In this document: one piece after another, positions 46,075 to 47,736 of the stretch
Position numbering within the stretch: the first letter of the stretch is position 1
Layout: the number at the start of each line of letters is the position of its first letter
NCBI RefSeq assembly: GCF_009466385.1
Contig: NZ_WIAQ01000018.1
Coordinates: 1-47,736 of the forward strand
Source: Peribacillus tepidiphilus
GTDB lineage: Bacteria; Bacillota; Bacilli; Bacillales; DSM-1321
Direction: 5' to 3'
DNA length: 47,736 bases
The notes under the pieces: model-generated
What the model was told of the DNA's origin: nothing
The model's database searches: none
The model's input: the letters and a program-made list of their open reading frames with translations, nothing else
Made by a program: the position numbers and the translations under genes

Positions 46075-46860
46075 ATGCTGAAGTTCGATCATATCGTGCA
46101 TTTTGTCGAAGGCGAGAGTAGAAAGGCTGCTGAAATGTTTCAAGCATTAGGAAAAAATGCTGTCAGAGGCGGCAAACATGTAAATTGGGGAACAGAAAAT
46201 AGTCTTTATTATGCAGGTCTTTCATATATTGAGTTTCTTGCCATCGAAAATGAACAGAAAACAAAAGAAAGCGACAATCCGCTCATTCAATTATTCATAA
46301 AAGATTTGGAAAAGGAAGAGGGTTTTGGGCAGATTTGTATTAGAACTGATGATATCGAAAAAGAAAAGCAACGTTTAGAAGCTGATGGTTTCATAACCTC
46401 ACAAGTGTTCAAAGGGGAACGTATTAGAGAGGACGGCAAATTGCTCTCATGGAAAATGTTATTTATTGAGTCTGATCCTAGCCTTTCATTACCTGATCCA
46501 TTTTTTATCCAATGGAATGAAAGTGACGAAGATAGAATGAATGACCTAACGGTTTCAGGACTCATTAAAGGTAATCAGCAAGATGAATACATACGCTCTG
46601 TTTATTTTGTAGTGAAGGATCTTCCAAAAATGAGGAAAAGGTGGGAGAAGATCTTAAATCAGCACGCTATTTCAACTTTTGATGATTGGTTAAAAGAAAA
46701 TTGTGAGGTTTTTCAAGTTAACAATACACAATTGGTCTTTCTGCCAAAAGTTCCAGATCGTTTTCAGGTTAGTGGAAATCGTGGCGATCGTCCTTTCTTA
46801 GTTGTTTTAAATAATGGCACTGAGATGCACCATGTATCACGAGGCTATTATTTTATATGA
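46075..46860 (+). CDS. VOC/glyoxalase-like domain protein
   Basis: 261 residues. LKFDHIVHFVEG at the start and GKHVNWGTENSLYYAGLSYIEFLAIE are typical of the Glyoxalase_3-like VOC group; a second half-module starts near residue 165 (SVYFVVKDLPKMRKRWEKIL). His6/His9-type and Glu positions suggest a metal site, but the reaction is unknown. ATG behind AAGGTGGGAGAAAG. Monocistronic. Confidence 0.85.
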   Translation: MLKFDHIVHFVEGESRKAAEMFQALGKNAVRGGKHVNWGTENSLYYAGLSYIEFLAIENEQKTKESDNPLIQLFIKDLEKEEGFGQICIRTDDIEKEKQRLEADGFITSQVFKGERIREDGKLLSWKMLFIESDPSLSLPDPFFIQWNESDEDRMNDLTVSGLIKGNQQDEYIRSVYFVVKDLPKMRKRWEKILNQHAISTFDDWLKENCEVFQVNNTQLVFLPKVPDRFQVSGNRGDRPFLVVLNNGTEMHHVSRGYYFI

Positions 46861-46870
46861 ATTTGTTAAA

Positions 46871-46976
46871 GAGGCTGATTCAAAACAAAGAGCAAGGAGC
46901 TCTTAATAAAGCAGGCATACTATGTCTACTGTAATTCGTAATTACAGATGATGCCAAGCACTTTTGGATCAGCTTC
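46871..46976. repeat. 106-bp MITE-like structured repeat between convergent genes
   Basis: Imperfect terminal repeats GAGGCTGATTCAAAA and CTTTTGGATCAGCTTC with inner stems CTGTAATT / AATTACAG and AAGGAGCTC-type pairing. No target duplication seen. The ends resemble those of the IS1182-type repeat family; the element also works as a transcription barrier between the VOC gene and tnrA. Confidence 0.55.
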
Positions 46977-46987
46977 TTCTCTTTTTC

Positions 46988-47308
46988 CTATAACTTAAAT
47001 TGCACGTTAATTTGACCTTTTAATAAGGAGTTCCTGATTTCTTCGTTCGTAATAGGTGCTTCTTTCTTTTTCATTTCTTTACGAATTTCATTTGTAAGAA
47101 CCCCATCCTCTATTTTATTGGCAATTTCTATTAGTAACTCAATATCTGAAAAAGAGTATTTTCTGATCCCTGTTTTTGAGCGATCGGGAAAAATCAGTTT
47201 TCTTTGCTCGTAATACCTGATTTGCCTTTCTGATAATCCGGTTAATTCACTTACGGTACCTATAGAAATTACTTTTTTCTCTTTATAAGAACGATCATTC
47301 CACGTCAT
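46988..47308 (-). CDS. tnrA: Nitrogen regulator TnrA (MerR family)
   Basis: 106 residues: MerR winged helix ([28 protein letters not shown], shown as [20 protein letters not shown] core) followed by a [17 protein letters not shown] helix and a short C-terminal tail ([14 protein letters not shown]) that in TnrA/GlnR senses feedback-inhibited glutamine synthetase. Start and tail match B. subtilis TnrA (SYKDKKVISIG, QLNAHFR-type end) rather than GlnR, and no glnA is adjacent. ATG behind GTTTAGGGGGATTT. Controlled by its own box upstream. Confidence 0.92.
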   Translation of the reverse strand: MTWNDRSYKEKKVISIGTVSELTGLSERQIRYYEQRKLIFPDRSKTGIRKYSFSDIELLIEIANKIEDGVLTNEIRKEMKKKEAPITNEEIRNSLLKGQINVQFKL

Positions 47309-47361
47309 AAATCCCCCTAAACTCTTTACATTTTCTAAAAATTCTAAAAATTAATATAATT

Positions 47362-47390
47362 ATTTTACTTGTTTATTTATTATTTTTCAA
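47362..47390 (-). promoter_or_regulatory. tnrA promoter
   Basis: On the minus strand TTGAAA - 17 bp - TAAAAT, sigma-A-like, with the transcript start expected near 47355, about 47 bases before the ATG. Confidence 0.65.
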
Positions 47391-47407
47391 GAACTTTTTC
47401 ACCTATA

Positions 47408-47424
47408 TGTAATCTTTCTTAACA
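47408..47424. promoter_or_regulatory. TnrA/GlnR box
   Basis: TGTAATCTTTCTTAACA fits the published TGTNAN7TNACA consensus exactly. Its centre is about 61 bases upstream of the predicted tnrA start point, close to the distance used by TnrA-activated promoters (about -50), supporting autoactivation. Confidence 0.75.
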
Positions 47425-47542
47425 TAATTGCTTTATTCTATTTATTTAGTGGGTCGAAAGAATAAAAAGTATGTAAGAACATCTGACACACTTAATGACC
47501 TGAATATTCAAAAAATTTATACTGAAAAAAATAGTCTTAGGC

Positions 47543-47580
47543 TTGCCCTTACTAAATACATATAGAATAGGGCAAAAATT
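47543..47580. terminator. Hairpin near the window end
   Basis: TTGCCCT / AGGGCAA with about 19-nt loop, then A/T-rich sequence. Probable terminator; the 47425-47618 stretch holds no gene that I can support. Confidence 0.45.
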
Positions 47581-47618
47581 ACTATTTTTTTAAAAGAAAA
47601 AAGGTAGTGTCAAAAGTT

Positions 47619-47736
47619 CTATGAAAAACTAGTTCTAGGCATCTCCGCCAGGATTTCAGGAATAGCCAAGTCCGCAATCGCTCTTGACAAACAGTCGAAA
47701 AAGGTTGCGATACGGCCATCAAGGGCGAAGGGAACA
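47619..47736 (-). CDS. Partial open frame, probable transposase C-terminus
   Basis: Frame open to the window edge, 38 residues ending with a stop: ALDGRIATFFDCLSRAIADL then AIPEILAEMPRTSFS. The sequence is clearly richer in GC than its surroundings and stops just inside GGTAGTGTCAAAAG, which looks like the terminal repeat of an IS. Family not identified; truncated by the window. Confidence 0.4.
   Translation of the reverse strand, partial: VPFALDGRIATFFDCLSRAIADLAIPEILAEMPRTSFS

Noticed and set aside
1-47736. tRNA or rRNA genes
   Set aside because: No CCA-ended cloverleaf or rRNA-like conserved stretch was noticed on either strand.

Overview
The window is a chromosomal segment from a low-GC, endospore-forming Bacillaceae bacterium close to Bacillus sensu lato. 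Evidence: a Spo0M homologue, an Hsp20-like GerT-type spore protein, YozE and YozD homologues, TnrA, a SAM-I (S-box) leader, strong AGGAGG-type ribosome binding sites, frequent TTG/GTG starts and intrinsic terminators after most transcription units. The block yozE - YodN-like - yozD ... deoD - D,D-carboxypeptidase - ctpA resembles the B. subtilis yod/yoz region as I remember it, which suggests conserved backbone rather than an island.

Layout. 1-7.2 kb: yozE/yozD block, a three-gene unit (basic His/Lys/Tyr-rich peptide, Hanks-type kinase, Spo0M), deoD, VanY-type carboxypeptidase lipoprotein, CtpA protease. 7.2-11.4 kb: AlbA_2/Schlafen-like protein, small hypotheticals, a CobW-type G3E GTPase, a secreted protein of unknown function. 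11.5-15.1 kb: a four-gene operon of beta-propeller lipoprotein, OmpR-type regulator, sensor kinase and YtkA/FixH-like lipoprotein. 15.2-18.8 kb: a CAP-domain secreted protein followed by a decayed IS1182-type element that itself carries a MITE. 18.8-28.7 kb: Hsp20-like protein, atypical SDR, MATE exporter, LrgA/LrgB pair, UppP, WYL regulator, a vWA gene scar, carbonic anhydrase, a divergent DapF-family epimerase. 28.8-32.3 kb: bacterial NHEJ pair (LigD and Ku, divergent) and MscL with an added zinc ribbon. 32.3-39.2 kb: S-box-controlled methionine cluster metI - yitJ-type fusion - metH. 39.3-47.3 kb: polysaccharide deacetylase, MnmH, odhA-odhB, a VOC protein, tnrA. The last ~120 bases hold a higher-GC open frame, probably the edge of another mobile element.

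How genes work together. The methionine cluster covers cystathionine gamma-synthase, methylene-THF reductase/homocysteine methyltransferase and B12-dependent methionine synthase behind one SAM riboswitch. OdhA and OdhB are E1 and E2 of the 2-oxoglutarate dehydrogenase complex. LigD and Ku form two-protein end joining. The propeller-lipoprotein/two-component/YtkA operon looks like an envelope-sensing module of unknown signal.

Most notable: two ISL3-like MITEs, each with a perfect 8-bp target duplication, one nested in the IS1182-type element; a perfect 17-bp inverted repeat abutting the transposase start codon and covering its Shine-Dalgarno; a transposase that appears to have lost its third catalytic acidic residue by in-frame deletion; the peptide-kinase-Spo0M unit; an SDR lacking the catalytic Tyr; an unusually long structured odhA-odhB spacer with a coupled micro-ORF; and a perfect TnrA box upstream of tnrA. 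All calls are from reading the sequence; no searches were run.
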